Source of the DNA: Pseudomonas sp. MWU13-2100
Lineage (GTDB): Bacteria; Pseudomonadota; Gammaproteobacteria; Pseudomonadales; Pseudomonadaceae
DNA length: 64,000 nt
Direction: 5' to 3'
NCBI RefSeq assembly: GCF_023242365.1
Contig: NZ_JALLIX010000005.1
Location: 169,389-233,388 of the forward strand
Made by a program: the position numbers and the translations under genes. Below, one piece after another: positions 28,270-37,879 of this stretch (the first letter of the stretch is position 1; every line of letters starts with the position of its first letter). A model generated the notes under the pieces. That model worked only from the letters and a program-made list of their open reading frames with translations. It made no database searches and had not been told where the DNA came from.

Positions 28270-28351
28270 CACTTGTGAGTGTGTAGTGCGGCGCAGGATG
28301 TGCCATTTTGTCGCACCACCGGCCACGGCGACGGTGTTACATTCTGCGCCC

Positions 28352-28762
28352 ATGAAACCCATCCCGTCTCCTCTACCGTCCGGCCAGCGCCGCACCGGTG
28401 CCTGGCTCAGCTTGCTGGCCATGCTGCTGGTCTTCGTCGGCCCGCTGATCGGGCAGGGACTCAGCCTGGCCCACGGCGCCGGCCCGTCGAGCGAAGATAT
28501 CTGTGGCGCGGTGCCCGGCCAGGGCTTGTCCGCGCAGCGGGATTCCGGCCCGGCGGATCATCACGGGACGATGATCTGGGAGAAATGCGGTTATTGCTCG
28601 CTGCTGTTCCAGCATCCGGCCCTGAGCGGCTCCCATGCCCTGGCGCCTCGCCTGGCACTGATCCCGATCAGTTTTGCGCACAACCACTTCACCCCCGAGC
28701 AAGTCTCGGCCCCGGTTTTTCCGGGGGCCCGCTCGCGCGCACCGCCTCAGGCCAGCGCCTGA
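28352..28762 (+). CDS. DUF2946 family protein, probably copper-related
   Basis: 136 residues from the ATG at 28352, with a hydrophobic N-terminal segment (LSLLAMLLVFVGPLIGQGLSLAH) acting as signal or anchor. It contains HHG and EKCGYCSLL, a CxxC pair with histidines as seen in DUF2946 proteins, which commonly sit beside copper genes. The following genes are Sco and PCuAC copper-handling proteins, which supports a role in periplasmic copper. The exact role is unknown. Confidence 0.72.
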   Translation: MKPIPSPLPSGQRRTGAWLSLLAMLLVFVGPLIGQGLSLAHGAGPSSEDICGAVPGQGLSAQRDSGPADHHGTMIWEKCGYCSLLFQHPALSGSHALAPRLALIPISFAHNHFTPEQVSAPVFPGARSRAPPQASA

Positions 28763-28887
28763 TCCGCCGCACCGATCATTGTCGAAACGACCTGCTGCCG
28801 ATAAGCCCGACGCCCTTGTATGCGTCAATGGGCATGTATCCGGCAGTGCAAGGCCGCGACATCGCTCCATACGAAGGACTACAGAAC

Positions 28888-29493
28888 ATGAATGAATTGC
28901 TGACTCGCCGCCAGGTCGTTGCCGGCCTTGGCCTGCTCGGCCTGGGTGCACTGACCGGTTGCGACAGCTCCAACGGCCTGTCGTACAAGTACGGCAAGGA
29001 CCTGAGCGACGAGATCCTCGGACGCACCTTCAAACTGAAGGACACCGCGGGCAACGTCAGAACGCTGTCCAGTTACCGCGGCATGATGCCGATGGTGTTT
29101 TTCGGTTTCACCCAGTGCCCAGCCGTCTGCCCGACCGCGCTGGCCAGGGCGGTACAGGCCAAGAAGCTGATGGGCGTGGATGGTGATCGATTGCAGGTGA
29201 TCTTCATCACCCTGGACCCGGAACGCGATACGCCCAAGGTGCTCGATGCTTATGTAAAGGCCTTCGACCCAAGCTTTGTCGCACTCTATGGCACGCTGGA
29301 AGAAACCGCTGCCACCGCCAAGGAGTTCAAGGTGTTCTACGAAAAGATCCCCAGCGGTTCGACCTATACGCTGTCCCATTCGGCGACCAGTTTTGTCTAT
29401 GACACACGGGGCGTGTTGCGCCTGGGACTGTCGCCATCACTGTCGGCCAAACAGTGTGCCGAGGACTTGCTCACGGTGATGGAAGTCTGCTGA
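28888..29493 (+). CDS. SCO1/SenC/PrrC copper chaperone lipoprotein
   Basis: 201 residues. Thioredoxin-fold copper chaperone used in building the CuA site of cytochrome oxidase or in redox signalling. Cys77 and Cys81 (CPAVC) and His164 (LSHS) form the copper site. A short N-terminal region with RR (TRRQVVAG) and lipobox LTGC (Cys25) suggests an exported lipoprotein. The frame is open upstream to 28279; the ATG at 28888 gives the proper signal. The stop overlaps an ATG of the next gene. Confidence 0.87.
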   Translation: MNELLTRRQVVAGLGLLGLGALTGCDSSNGLSYKYGKDLSDEILGRTFKLKDTAGNVRTLSSYRGMMPMVFFGFTQCPAVCPTALARAVQAKKLMGVDGDRLQVIFITLDPERDTPKVLDAYVKAFDPSFVALYGTLEETAATAKEFKVFYEKIPSGSTYTLSHSATSFVYDTRGVLRLGLSPSLSAKQCAEDLLTVMEVC

Positions 29494-29522
29494 TGAATAC
29501 TCGAGCTTATAAGGTCAATGCC

Positions 29523-29981
29523 ATGAAACCCTTGAACGTCCTGATGTTTTCCCTGCTCGCGCTGCTGAGTGTCCCGGCCTTTGCCCAAACTCGCGTGGAC
29601 GACGCCTGGGTGCGCGCCACCGTGCCTGGCCAGCCCTCGACCGGCGCGTTTATGCGGATCACGTCGAGTGACAACGCCAAGCTGCTGGAGGCGAAATCGC
29701 CGGTAGCCAAGATCGTGCAGATCCACCAGTCGAAGATGGACAACGACGTGATGAGCATGCAGCCGGTGCAGTTCGTGCCGTTGCCGGCGGGCAAGACCGT
29801 GGCCATCGAGCCCGAGGGCTATCACGTGATGCTGATCGATCTGCTGGGGCAGGTGAAGGAGGGCGATGAAGTGCCGCTGACCCTGGTGCTGGAAAACGCC
29901 AAGGGCGTCAAGGAGTCGATCGAGGTCAAGGCCAAGGCCCGAGCGCTGAACAGCATGGCCGACCACGGCGACATGCATTGA
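29523..29981 (+). CDS. PCu(A)C periplasmic copper chaperone
   Basis: 152 residues from 29523, with a signal peptide ending AFA about residue 21. The copper site H-x10-M-x21-H-x-M is visible: His68, Met79, His101 and Met103 (GYHVML). It delivers Cu(I) to Sco or to the oxidase CuA site. An in-frame ATG at 29493 overlaps the sco stop and would add ten residues; the shorter form has AAGG about nine bases upstream and a cleaner signal peptide. It follows sco directly, as in many copper-assembly operons. Confidence 0.85.
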   Translation: MKPLNVLMFSLLALLSVPAFAQTRVDDAWVRATVPGQPSTGAFMRITSSDNAKLLEAKSPVAKIVQIHQSKMDNDVMSMQPVQFVPLPAGKTVAIEPEGYHVMLIDLLGQVKEGDEVPLTLVLENAKGVKESIEVKAKARALNSMADHGDMH

Positions 29982-30002
29982 TGTAAGTGCCGAGCGCGTA
30001 CC

Positions 30003-30133
30003 AGTGGCGAGCGGGCTTGCCCGCGCAGGGCTGCGCAGCAGCCCTGAAATCAGTGAACTCATTGTGTCAGGCAAAACGCAGTCACAGGATTTTCGACTGT
30101 TTTGCAGTCGAGCGTGGGCAAGCCTACTCGCCA
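30003..30133. repeat. Inverted REP-like pair flanking a spacer
   Basis: CAGTGGCGAGCGGGCTTGCCCGCGC at the left and the inverted GAGCGTGGGCAAGCCTACTCGCCA at about 30110-30133, between the PCuAC gene and the convergent tssA. Confidence 0.6.
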
Positions 30134-30176
30134 AAAAGCTCCGCCAGGCTTTAGATCGCTCTTGGCCGAACGCCCA

Positions 30177-31259
30177 TCACGGCAAGACCCCGAGCAATCT
30201 CCAGATCCGCTGGATATCGGGATCGGCCTTGATCAATTCCCCAAGCAGCTCCGGCAGCTCCATGTTCCCCCAATCAACCGCACGGTTGATCAAGTAGGGC
30301 ACCGGGCTGTGAGGCTCGACCCGTTTCAGATAGTCGGAAATAACTTTCAACTGTCGATAGGCGGCCTGGCGTGACTCCGGCGCCGACAGCGGCAGCGGCG
30401 TGGTTGCGGTGGCTGGCTCCTCGATCGTCGGTTCGGTGGGCAGGCTGACTGGCACAGGCAGCGGTTCCGGGTGCATGGCGATAAACTCCCGCAAAGCTTG
30501 AGCGTGTAGTTCGAGGATGTTTTGCAGCGCGGCAAAGCTCGGCGCGTCCTCGCCCAGTTGACTATCGCCCCAGCGGTTCAGGCGCTCGACGTTCTGCAGG
30601 CAGGCATTGACCCACTGCAACCGCGTGTCGAGCTGATCGACCGGAACCCGCAGCACGGCCTCGCGCCAGTCACGCAACAGGTCTTGCGATTCCTGGGCCA
30701 GCGCCTTGGCCTTGCGCTCCTCGCTTTTGTTCAGCAGCTGTTTCTGCGCCCGCATCCACTGTTCCAGTGTCAGGTCTTCGAACCCGCGCGCGGCGGTGCC
30801 CAGCAAGGGTAAGCGTATATTCAGCAACAGGCTGTACTGGCGAATCAGCAAGCCCAGTGGCGATGCCAGCCAGCTGGCGTCGTCCCCCCGGGGGTAGAGT
30901 GCCTGCCCGTAACGCTCGCAAAGTCCGACCACCAACTCCAGCGCCACACATAATCCGGGCAACTGATAGCGCTGCAACCAGGCCTCTCCCAGCCAGGTGG
31001 CCACCAGCAAATCCTTGCTCTGCTGGCAAAGCAGCTCGCTGGCCAGGCTCTCCACCGTCGACCAGTCCGCGCGCTTGAGGTCCGCCTGCCAGACCCCGGT
31101 GGGCAGGCTGGCATCGTCTTCGCGACGGGCCTCGCGCAATACGTCGATCTCGGGCGCCGAACGCAAGCTGATACCTGCGGGATCGGCGCCGGGGAGGGGA
31201 TCGATCAGTCCTGGCAAGCGCAGGCGCAGTTGATCGAGGGATGGTGTGTCGATAGTCAT
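30177..31259 (-). CDS. tssA: Type VI secretion protein TssA
   Basis: 360-residue protein with the ImpA N-terminal domain (LPGLIDPLPGADPAGISLR and the following DVLREARREDDASLPTGVWQADLKRADWSTVESLASELLCQQSKDL block). TssA guides priming and polymerisation of the sheath-tube structure at the baseplate. The C-terminal helical part (RQAAYRQLKVISDYLKRVEPHSPVPYLINRAVDWG) is conserved. It overlaps tssM by four bases and is the last gene of the leftward membrane-complex operon. Confidence 0.9.
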   Translation of the reverse strand: MTIDTPSLDQLRLRLPGLIDPLPGADPAGISLRSAPEIDVLREARREDDASLPTGVWQADLKRADWSTVESLASELLCQQSKDLLVATWLGEAWLQRYQLPGLCVALELVVGLCERYGQALYPRGDDASWLASPLGLLIRQYSLLLNIRLPLLGTAARGFEDLTLEQWMRAQKQLLNKSEERKAKALAQESQDLLRDWREAVLRVPVDQLDTRLQWVNACLQNVERLNRWGDSQLGEDAPSFAALQNILELHAQALREFIAMHPEPLPVPVSLPTEPTIEEPATATTPLPLSAPESRQAAYRQLKVISDYLKRVEPHSPVPYLINRAVDWGNMELPELLGELIKADPDIQRIWRLLGVLP

Positions 31260-34200
31260 TGTTGGCTCTCGGTGCTGACCACTGGCAGCGGGAAGACCGA
31301 CCCATAGGGTGAGGCCGGCACGCGCGTCGGCAAGGCGCTCAGGGTCAGTGGCTGCTTGCCGCCGACTGCCTTGAGCGACAGGCGCAGGAACATCAGGGCA
31401 TTGGCATTGCCCGGCAGCGGCGAGCGCAAGGGCAGTTGCAGGGCCAGTGGCCGGTCACCCTCGTCCTGGGTCGCGAAGTGATTGCCGGCCTGGTTGGCGC
31501 GGATAAAGCGCAACAAGGCCCAGGTGCCTTCGTATGACCAACTGGCTTGCCGGTCGGCCACGGCCAGCGCCGGTTGTTTCGGATCGTCCAGCGGCCGTTG
31601 GTTGCTGCCTTCGGCCCAACGCAGGGCCAGGCGGACCGGTTCGCCAACGGTCCAATTGGCGTGACTGAGGTTTTCCGCCGGATAGCCGACTTCCCGTGGA
31701 CCGGTGGCCAGGCTCCAGTCAATCACCTGGTCGGCGCCACGTTCCTCCTCGCGGTCGGTACGCCAACGGACTTCCAGGTCCAGGCCCCGTACGCCATCCT
31801 TGTCACGCAGCAGCAACGGCCCGAGCCAGGCCCGGGCATTCTGCAGGTTGAACAGGAACTCGGCCGCCGCGGCCGATTGCGCCGAACGGTTGTTCTCCAG
31901 TCCGCTGAACGCGCTGGGCAAGTTCTTGTCGATCAGGTCGAGAAATTCACGGACCCGGTCGGGGTTGGCGTCGACCTGCACTTTGTCGTCGCTGAAGGGA
32001 AAGCGTCCGGCCAGGTAAGCGCTGAAGTAGTCGCCCAGGCGCTTCCAGGCCACGGAGGCGGCGTAGTTCTGCAAGTTGTCGCAACGTTGGCGTGCCTGAT
32101 CATGGGCAGTGCGGGCCAGGATGGCGATATTTCCCCGTCCCATCGGCAGGATCGAGTCGGACAGGGTCTTGGCGCAGTTGCTCAGGTCCATATCGTTGAA
32201 GTCGCGCAGGACCATCTGCTGGTACTGCAGTGGCGAGCTGGCCGGATTCTGGTCGTTGTACTTCTTGAGTTCGGCATTCATGTCGACAAAGCTGTCGAGG
32301 GTTGCATCGTCGCTGGCCGAGAGTCGCTCACGCTGCTGGTCGAGCCACTCGATAGCCGGCCGCGCGGTGGCCAGCGAATCGCCGATCAGGGTGAACTGCC
32401 GGTTCAAGTCGACTTTCAAGGCCTGCGGATCACTGTCCCGGAAGCTGCGCAGCGACAGGCTGCGGGTACCGTCCCATTGGCTGAAATCAATGGGTTGGCG
32501 AAACAATGGCAGCGCATCGATCTCGGCCATGGCGCGATGCAAGTCGTTCAGCGCGCGGGTATTCAACTCCTGGCGCAGCGCCTCGGTCTGACGGGAATCG
32601 CCTATGTCGCTGAACACTTGCAGCACTTGCAGGGCTTTGTCGGCGGGCAGGTTGAAGGTCGTGCCATGATCGCCGCCGGGTGGCTTGGTGGTGCTCAGGC
32701 TGGAAACGTTGTTCAAGCTTTGCCACATGGCGGCGGCGGTCGCCGAGCGGGCGGCGCTGATCATGGCCTTGCGATAGGGCGCAGGCAGTTCCGCCACGTT
32801 CTGTTGCAGCCAGAGCTGGTAGCTGTCGTGATAGTGCAGCGCCGCATCCAGCTTGCCGCTGTCCAGCTCGCGCAATCCCTGGCCGCTCAATGGTGGGGCA
32901 TCGTCCTGGTTCAGGGCCATTTGGCTGAAGTCCTGGTGCAACAGCGCCGCGACCACCTGCCCGAGCTTGTCGACGTTGCTCTGCAATTCCAGGGCACCGC
33001 TGCTCTGTTGCCGCAAAATGCCCTGTTCCTCATCGCTCTGTTCCAGCCAGCGATCGTGAAAGGTCCGTTTCGAGTTGTCGGCATAACGCTCGACCTGGTC
33101 GACTGCAACGCTGCCGATCAATGCGCTTTGCCGGGCTTTTTCCAGCCCCTCCTGATAACCGGGCGCCAACTGCGCGCCGTTGCCCTGGCCCCATGCCGCA
33201 TTGGTCAGGGCCAGCAACTGGCGCAGTTGGACGATGGTGGTGTCCAGTTCTTCAAGCTCGGCGAGACTGTTGCGCTGGCCCCCCTGCAAGGCACGCAGTT
33301 GGCTGTTCAGGGCTCCGGCCGTGGCGCTGAAGTCGGAACTGGCGAACAGGCTGTCGAGCCACAGGCGCATGGTATCGACGTAGCGCGTGGCAATTTGCGG
33401 TTTGAGCGGGTCCAGTTGCACGGGGCTGGCCAGTGGCACTTCGGTCGTGGCCAGCAGGTTGTTGTAGTCATCGCTCAGCGGCAGGCCCTTGGTCTGGAAA
33501 TTGAATCCGAACAGCTCGTTGGCCAGGGCGATGGCATCGTCCAGCGGCCGTTGATCGCCTTGCACGCTCAGGGCGAAACGTTTGTTGTGCCGCTCCACCG
33601 CCAGGGCCTGGTCGAGCACCTGCATGGCTTGTCGATAGGCTTCTTCATTGTTGCTGCTGCCGACCCTGGGACGCGTCGCCACGCGAGGCGCAATCAGGGT
33701 ATTGATCTCGTCCTGCAGTTTGCCCTTGAGTGGCGTGAACAGTTGCACCCGGGCCCGGGCCCGCAACTCCTGGGCCAGTTGCTGGTCCAGTGAAGAGAAC
33801 CACGAACCGGGCAGGAGCGAGGTGCGCATGTGCCAGCGCGGTGCGGCCTGGAGCAGACGCCAGAAACTGGCGATGCGCTCGCGCGCGGCGTCGTCGTCGC
33901 CGGTCACCGGGTTATGCGTCTGGTCTTCGTGCAGCAAGCTACTCAACTGCGTCGCGGCATCGCTACGGCCATTCCAGGCCCAGAGCATTCCGATCACCCA
34001 TACCAGCCCGATCACGCCCACGGCCAGCGCCGTCAGGCGCTGCCAGCGCTGGCGCAATTGCAGGATGCGTGTGATCGGCTGTGCCAGTCCCTGTTCGGCG
34101 ATGATTCGTTGCCGCCATAGGCGCGGGGTGAACAGCGGCGGCGCGGGGATCGGCGCCGGGCCTTCGGCAAAGGGGTCGGCATCGGCCGCCGGGGTAGCGG

Positions 34201-35077
34201 GGCTGGCCTGGGCGCTGAAATACAGGCCGCGCAAACGCGGCGCTTCGCCCATGGCATTGCCCTGGAACACCGGATCGCACAGCGAGCGCAGGGGGTCGTG
34301 CAGGGCTTGTAATTGCCGGGGCAGCAGGTACAACTCGGCGTTCACCTGGCCGCGCAACGTACCGATTTCCACCAGCAGGTCGGCCAGGGTCTGTTCGACC
34401 AGACCCAGGCCCTGGTTGATCCAGTCCGGGTGCCAAGGGGTTTGCGCCGTGTGGGGCGAGGTCCAGCCAAACGGTGCATCCTTCGCCGCCGTCGGCAGCA
34501 CCTCCAGCAACTGGAGGGTACCGGGCAGGCTCTCGAAACCACTCAGGAGCATATACACCGGCAGGCTCAGGCCCAGACGCTGTTGCAGATCGATGAACTT
34601 GCGCCGCACCGCCAAGCCGGCCGCGGCGGTATCCTGATCGGGCGCCAACTGTTCCAGGTCGCAGAGCCAGATAATGCCGTCCGCCGGCCGATTGGCCCGG
34701 GCTTGCAGCAGCAACTCCAAGAGCTGGCGCCAGAGCTTGAGCTGCACGCTGGCGCGCTCGCCATGGCTGAACAGAGCCGCGGGCACCACCAGGATCGCCC
34801 CGTCTGGGCCGTACCACCACCGTCCGAACCAGGCCGGTTGTGCCGTGGCGGTCAGTCCCCAGCCGCTGAGCAGGGCCTCGATCTGTGGCGCATCGCCGAG
34901 CATCAACAACCACGGCGTCTCATAGCGGTCATGCACGCCCAGCGCCTGCTCCCACTCGTTCACTGCGGCATAGAAGCTGCGATTGGCACCGTTCAGTCGC
35001 GCGGAATACTTCCACAACAGCGCTACCACCACCACCAGCAGGAGCAGGGCCGCGAGTATTTCACCCAGGTAAGCCAT
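31256..35077 (-). CDS. tssM: Type VI secretion membrane protein TssM (IcmF)
   Basis: 1273 residues. Inner-membrane and periplasmic backbone of the trans-envelope complex with TssL and TssJ. Two N-terminal helices (LGEILAALLLLVVVVALLW at 4-22) and one near residue 355 (LTALAVGVIGLVWVIGML) bracket a cytoplasmic domain; the long rest is periplasmic. The region where many TssM proteins carry a Walker A motif reads PWLLMLGDAPQIEALLSGW, with no GKS/T, so ATP binding is unlikely. It overlaps tssL by one base. Confidence 0.92.
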   Translation of the reverse strand: MAYLGEILAALLLLVVVVALLWKYSARLNGANRSFYAAVNEWEQALGVHDRYETPWLLMLGDAPQIEALLSGWGLTATAQPAWFGRWWYGPDGAILVVPAALFSHGERASVQLKLWRQLLELLLQARANRPADGIIWLCDLEQLAPDQDTAAAGLAVRRKFIDLQQRLGLSLPVYMLLSGFESLPGTLQLLEVLPTAAKDAPFGWTSPHTAQTPWHPDWINQGLGLVEQTLADLLVEIGTLRGQVNAELYLLPRQLQALHDPLRSLCDPVFQGNAMGEAPRLRGLYFSAQASPATPAADADPFAEGPAPIPAPPLFTPRLWRQRIIAEQGLAQPITRILQLRQRWQRLTALAVGVIGLVWVIGMLWAWNGRSDAATQLSSLLHEDQTHNPVTGDDDAARERIASFWRLLQAAPRWHMRTSLLPGSWFSSLDQQLAQELRARARVQLFTPLKGKLQDEINTLIAPRVATRPRVGSSNNEEAYRQAMQVLDQALAVERHNKRFALSVQGDQRPLDDAIALANELFGFNFQTKGLPLSDDYNNLLATTEVPLASPVQLDPLKPQIATRYVDTMRLWLDSLFASSDFSATAGALNSQLRALQGGQRNSLAELEELDTTIVQLRQLLALTNAAWGQGNGAQLAPGYQEGLEKARQSALIGSVAVDQVERYADNSKRTFHDRWLEQSDEEQGILRQQSSGALELQSNVDKLGQVVAALLHQDFSQMALNQDDAPPLSGQGLRELDSGKLDAALHYHDSYQLWLQQNVAELPAPYRKAMISAARSATAAAMWQSLNNVSSLSTTKPPGGDHGTTFNLPADKALQVLQVFSDIGDSRQTEALRQELNTRALNDLHRAMAEIDALPLFRQPIDFSQWDGTRSLSLRSFRDSDPQALKVDLNRQFTLIGDSLATARPAIEWLDQQRERLSASDDATLDSFVDMNAELKKYNDQNPASSPLQYQQMVLRDFNDMDLSNCAKTLSDSILPMGRGNIAILARTAHDQARQRCDNLQNYAASVAWKRLGDYFSAYLAGRFPFSDDKVQVDANPDRVREFLDLIDKNLPSAFSGLENNRSAQSAAAAEFLFNLQNARAWLGPLLLRDKDGVRGLDLEVRWRTDREEERGADQVIDWSLATGPREVGYPAENLSHANWTVGEPVRLALRWAEGSNQRPLDDPKQPALAVADRQASWSYEGTWALLRFIRANQAGNHFATQDEGDRPLALQLPLRSPLPGNANALMFLRLSLKAVGGKQPLTLSALPTRVPASPYGSVFPLPVVSTESQQ

Positions 35078-35844
35078 CAGCGCTTGAGCTCCGTGACCAG
35101 TATTTGCCGATCCTGCTCAAGAGCAGGCTGCACCCGGTATTGAATATTCAACCAGAACCCCTGGCTGATGCCGAGCAACAGCAAGAACCCCAAGCCCAAT
35201 GCCAGGCCCAGACGGTAACCGTCGGGCAGGCTGCGGCGTACCGGTAGCTGTTGCGGGTCGAGGGCACTCGGGCGTTGCAGTTGCAGGGCGATATCGTTGG
35301 GTGTGGCGCCGCGTTGACGGACGAAGGTGAACAAGCTGCGCCGCCACTTTTCGTGCAAGGCCGGGCCGCTGCCGTTGCGCAGCCGGCCCTGGAAACCGAG
35401 GATCAGGCAGTGCAGGTAGACGCTGCCCAGGTCGCGCAGGGCCGGGTCGCGGGTTTCCAGGAGCTTCTTGATGGCGACCGGAATCCGGTCGCCCGCCGAA
35501 CGCGTGCCGAACATGCGGGTTTCCATCGGCAGGTCCTGCCAGGTGGATTGCCCTGGCCAGTCTTCGAACAACAGGTGTTCGTCGACCAGTCCGACGAAAG
35601 CGAAGAGCGTCGCCTTGGCTTGCTGGCCCTGGGCATCACCGACAGCGGCGAAAGTGCTGCGCCATAACCGTCGGGCAATCTGACTGATCTGCTCGGCCAC
35701 TTGTGCGACCTGCACCTTGGCCTCGGTGGTATGTGGCAGGGCCTGCCAGAACACCAGCCATTCATTCCAGGCCCGGTTGAAGGCGCTGCTCAGGGGCGCG
35801 GCCTCGAAAGTGTCGAGCGTCGGCAGTGCATCGTTATCCAGCAT
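35077..35844 (-). CDS. tssL: Type VI secretion protein TssL (DotU-type)
   Basis: 255 residues with the cytoplasmic DotU helical domain (FNRAWNEWLVFWQALP, LFAFVGLVDEHLLFEDWPGQSTW, LYLHCLILGFQGR-like segment) and a single C-terminal membrane helix (LGLALGLGFLLLLGISQGFWL). It lacks the OmpA-like peptidoglycan-binding extension. It forms the membrane complex with TssM and TssJ. Confidence 0.92.
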   Translation of the reverse strand: MLDNDALPTLDTFEAAPLSSAFNRAWNEWLVFWQALPHTTEAKVQVAQVAEQISQIARRLWRSTFAAVGDAQGQQAKATLFAFVGLVDEHLLFEDWPGQSTWQDLPMETRMFGTRSAGDRIPVAIKKLLETRDPALRDLGSVYLHCLILGFQGRLRNGSGPALHEKWRRSLFTFVRQRGATPNDIALQLQRPSALDPQQLPVRRSLPDGYRLGLALGLGFLLLLGISQGFWLNIQYRVQPALEQDRQILVTELKR

Positions 35845-35867
35845 CGCTCATCAATCCCTGATCAGGT

Positions 35868-37208
35868 TCAGTCCCGCGTGGCGTCGAATATCATGATTTC
35901 AACCGGCTCGACCCTGGCGCTGCCCGGTGGCATGTACAGGCACAGATCGGCATCGGGTACGAACCACTCACCAGCGGCCTGCAAGGTGAACAGGCGAATA
36001 TCCTCGGCAACACCGTAGGCGACCTGGTCATTGCGCCCCAGCACGTTGAATGCCAATCCATGGGAGCGCTGCTGGATCAGGGGCGGCAATTGTGCCCGTG
36101 AAGCCCTGAATGCGTTTTGCAGCCAATCCCCCGCCGCCTGTGGCGTGGCGCCGGAAGGCATGCGCAGGCCGATGACCAGCTGCTGGACCGGCGTCTGGCG
36201 GTCCAGCAGGGCGATGGAAAAATGCTTGTCCTTGTAGTCGAAACTACGTCGAGTGTAGCTCGCGCGAATATTGTTGAGCTGACCTTCGATCCACTCGAGC
36301 ACCGGGCTGAACCCCGAGAGAATATCGTCGAAAAGCAGGGGACTGAAACGAGGCAGCGGCTCCTCCGGTTGCAGTCCATATAGAGCGCCAACCAGGCCGG
36401 TCAACTGCAGGTACAACGCTATCGGTGAAGCAACACCGGTATCCAGGGTGGCCTGCAACTCCGGCAGCCGTGAACCGATCGCCACCAGTTGCCCGCGCAG
36501 TTCGGCGCCCTCCAGGGTCTTGCCGGCGTCCTGCGCCAGGCGCCAGCGGCCTTTGAGGAAATCGCATTTGCTTCGGGCCAGCAGGCACACCTTGCTGATC
36601 CTTTCGCCGATCATCGAGTCCGCAGTCAGCACAGGGCTGGGCGCCACGTAGTCGAGCTGGCTGAACACACCGCCCGAATGGCTGATACGCAACAGTGGCA
36701 GGCAGATCGAGTCGGAGAGTTGATTCTCCGTGACCAGTCTCACAATGGGACGCCAGACACACACGGTGTCAGGCGTCGGGACATCACTGCCGTTCAGGTC
36801 CACGGCGTTGATGTTGAGTGAACGCAGCCGGCCACTGATTTTGCCCAGTAGTCCGGAACGCCACAGCGGATCGACCGCCAGGTAAACCATGACGGTGCTC
36901 TGCTGCTGGAAATCATCGGCGCTCAGCTTGAGTTCGAGCGGGTAGTGCTCCTTGTCCCTGACGGGGTCCAGGTCGACTACCAGGCCATCGGGCATCACCG
37001 CTTCGAGTGCCTTCAGGGTGATCTTGCCGCTGTCCACCACCTCTACTTCGATGTACTGAACCCCCCAGTACCAGGGCCTGGCATTGGCCGCGAGCCTGGC
37101 ACTTACGCCTTCGGCACGCAGACTCTGCAACTGGAAATGCTGTGGCAGCAGATGCATGCCCTCACTCCAGCAGATCGCATCCGGTATAGCATCCGGTATA
37201 GCGCGCAT
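35868..37208 (-). CDS. tssK: Type VI secretion baseplate protein TssK
   Basis: 446-residue baseplate adaptor that docks the baseplate onto TssL/TssM. The usual N-terminus IPDAICWSEGMHLLPQHFQ is present but preceded by a duplicated AIPD: a 12-bp tandem repeat (37179-37202) doubles four codons. The three-domain TssK pattern follows. It lies 23 bases upstream of tssL and 32 bases downstream of tssJ. Confidence 0.92.
   Translation of the reverse strand: MRAIPDAIPDAICWSEGMHLLPQHFQLQSLRAEGVSARLAANARPWYWGVQYIEVEVVDSGKITLKALEAVMPDGLVVDLDPVRDKEHYPLELKLSADDFQQQSTVMVYLAVDPLWRSGLLGKISGRLRSLNINAVDLNGSDVPTPDTVCVWRPIVRLVTENQLSDSICLPLLRISHSGGVFSQLDYVAPSPVLTADSMIGERISKVCLLARSKCDFLKGRWRLAQDAGKTLEGAELRGQLVAIGSRLPELQATLDTGVASPIALYLQLTGLVGALYGLQPEEPLPRFSPLLFDDILSGFSPVLEWIEGQLNNIRASYTRRSFDYKDKHFSIALLDRQTPVQQLVIGLRMPSGATPQAAGDWLQNAFRASRAQLPPLIQQRSHGLAFNVLGRNDQVAYGVAEDIRLFTLQAAGEWFVPDADLCLYMPPGSARVEPVEIMIFDATRD
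37179..37202 (-). repeat. 12-bp in-frame tandem duplication at the tssK start
   Basis: ATCCGGTATAGC occurs twice head to tail (37179-37190 and 37191-37202). On the coding strand this doubles Ala-Ile-Pro-Asp directly after codon 2 of tssK. Length is a multiple of three, so the frame is kept. Confidence 0.9.
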
Positions 37209-37240
37209 CCTTCACTCCTAGCCTTCCTGGAATACGATTT

Positions 37241-37711
37241 TCACTGGCCTTGGGCATCGAGCAGGCGCATTTCGCGGGCGCCGACCTTGAGCCAGATATC
37301 CGGTTGTTTGTCGAGCAGCAATCGATGTGCGCCCGGTGTACTGTAGCCAGCGAACAACAAGACGCCTTCAGCTTTTTCACCTTGCAGGGGATTGTTGGCG
37401 AACGTCACCAGTTTCCCGGGAACCACTTCCAGGCTCCAGACGTTGAACCCCTGGGGGAAGTCGCGACGCATCTGCTCACGCTGGGCAAACCACTGGTTGG
37501 CTGGCGTGCCCTTGAGACGTTCGAGCAGTTGCGGATCGGCGACGGCGACAAAATCCAGGGGCAGTGGTGTGTCGTTGTTGGCTTTGGGCTCGACATCGAC
37601 TATGACTTTTTGCAGCGCGACCTTGGGCGCAAACAGGCTGCAACCACTTATCTGAAATATCATGAAAAAAGCTAGCGCGTAGCTGCCGCCGAGGAACTTA
37701 ATTCGCTTCAT
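37241..37711 (-). CDS. tssJ: Type VI secretion outer-membrane lipoprotein TssJ
   Basis: 156 residues from the ATG at 37711 (a TTG three codons upstream is in frame). The signal ends in the lipobox ISGC (Cys24 from this start). The mature part has the TssJ beta-sandwich pattern with LDFVAVADPQLLERLKGTPANQWFAQREQMRRDFP. It is the first gene of the leftward T6SS operon, divergent from tssB. Confidence 0.88.
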   Translation of the reverse strand: MKRIKFLGGSYALAFFMIFQISGCSLFAPKVALQKVIVDVEPKANNDTPLPLDFVAVADPQLLERLKGTPANQWFAQREQMRRDFPQGFNVWSLEVVPGKLVTFANNPLQGEKAEGVLLFAGYSTPGAHRLLLDKQPDIWLKVGAREMRLLDAQGQ

Positions 37712-37879
37712 AGGATTCAAATATGGGTTTTTCCAGATATTTCTTGCTTGTCTTATAGTCCTCTTCTAAGGTTTTGGACAGTCGATTTTCCTACAGAAAA
37801 TTCGCACTCAAGCCGTCGGAAAGGTTTATACCACCAGGAGCGCGTTGCCGTTCGGTAGGCGCGCCAGAAGGAGAAGGGC
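37712..37879. promoter_or_regulatory. Divergent T6SS promoter region
   Basis: 168 bases between tssJ and tssB hold the promoters of both T6SS operons. The segment is AT-rich on the tssJ side. AGAAGGAGAAGGGC just before the tssB ATG is a strong ribosome-binding site. I saw no convincing sigma-54 site. Confidence 0.5.

Noticed and set aside
37712..37879. Sigma-54 promoter for the T6SS operons
   Set aside because: No GG and GC pair with the correct spacing could be found; only weak similarity at TTGGACAG.
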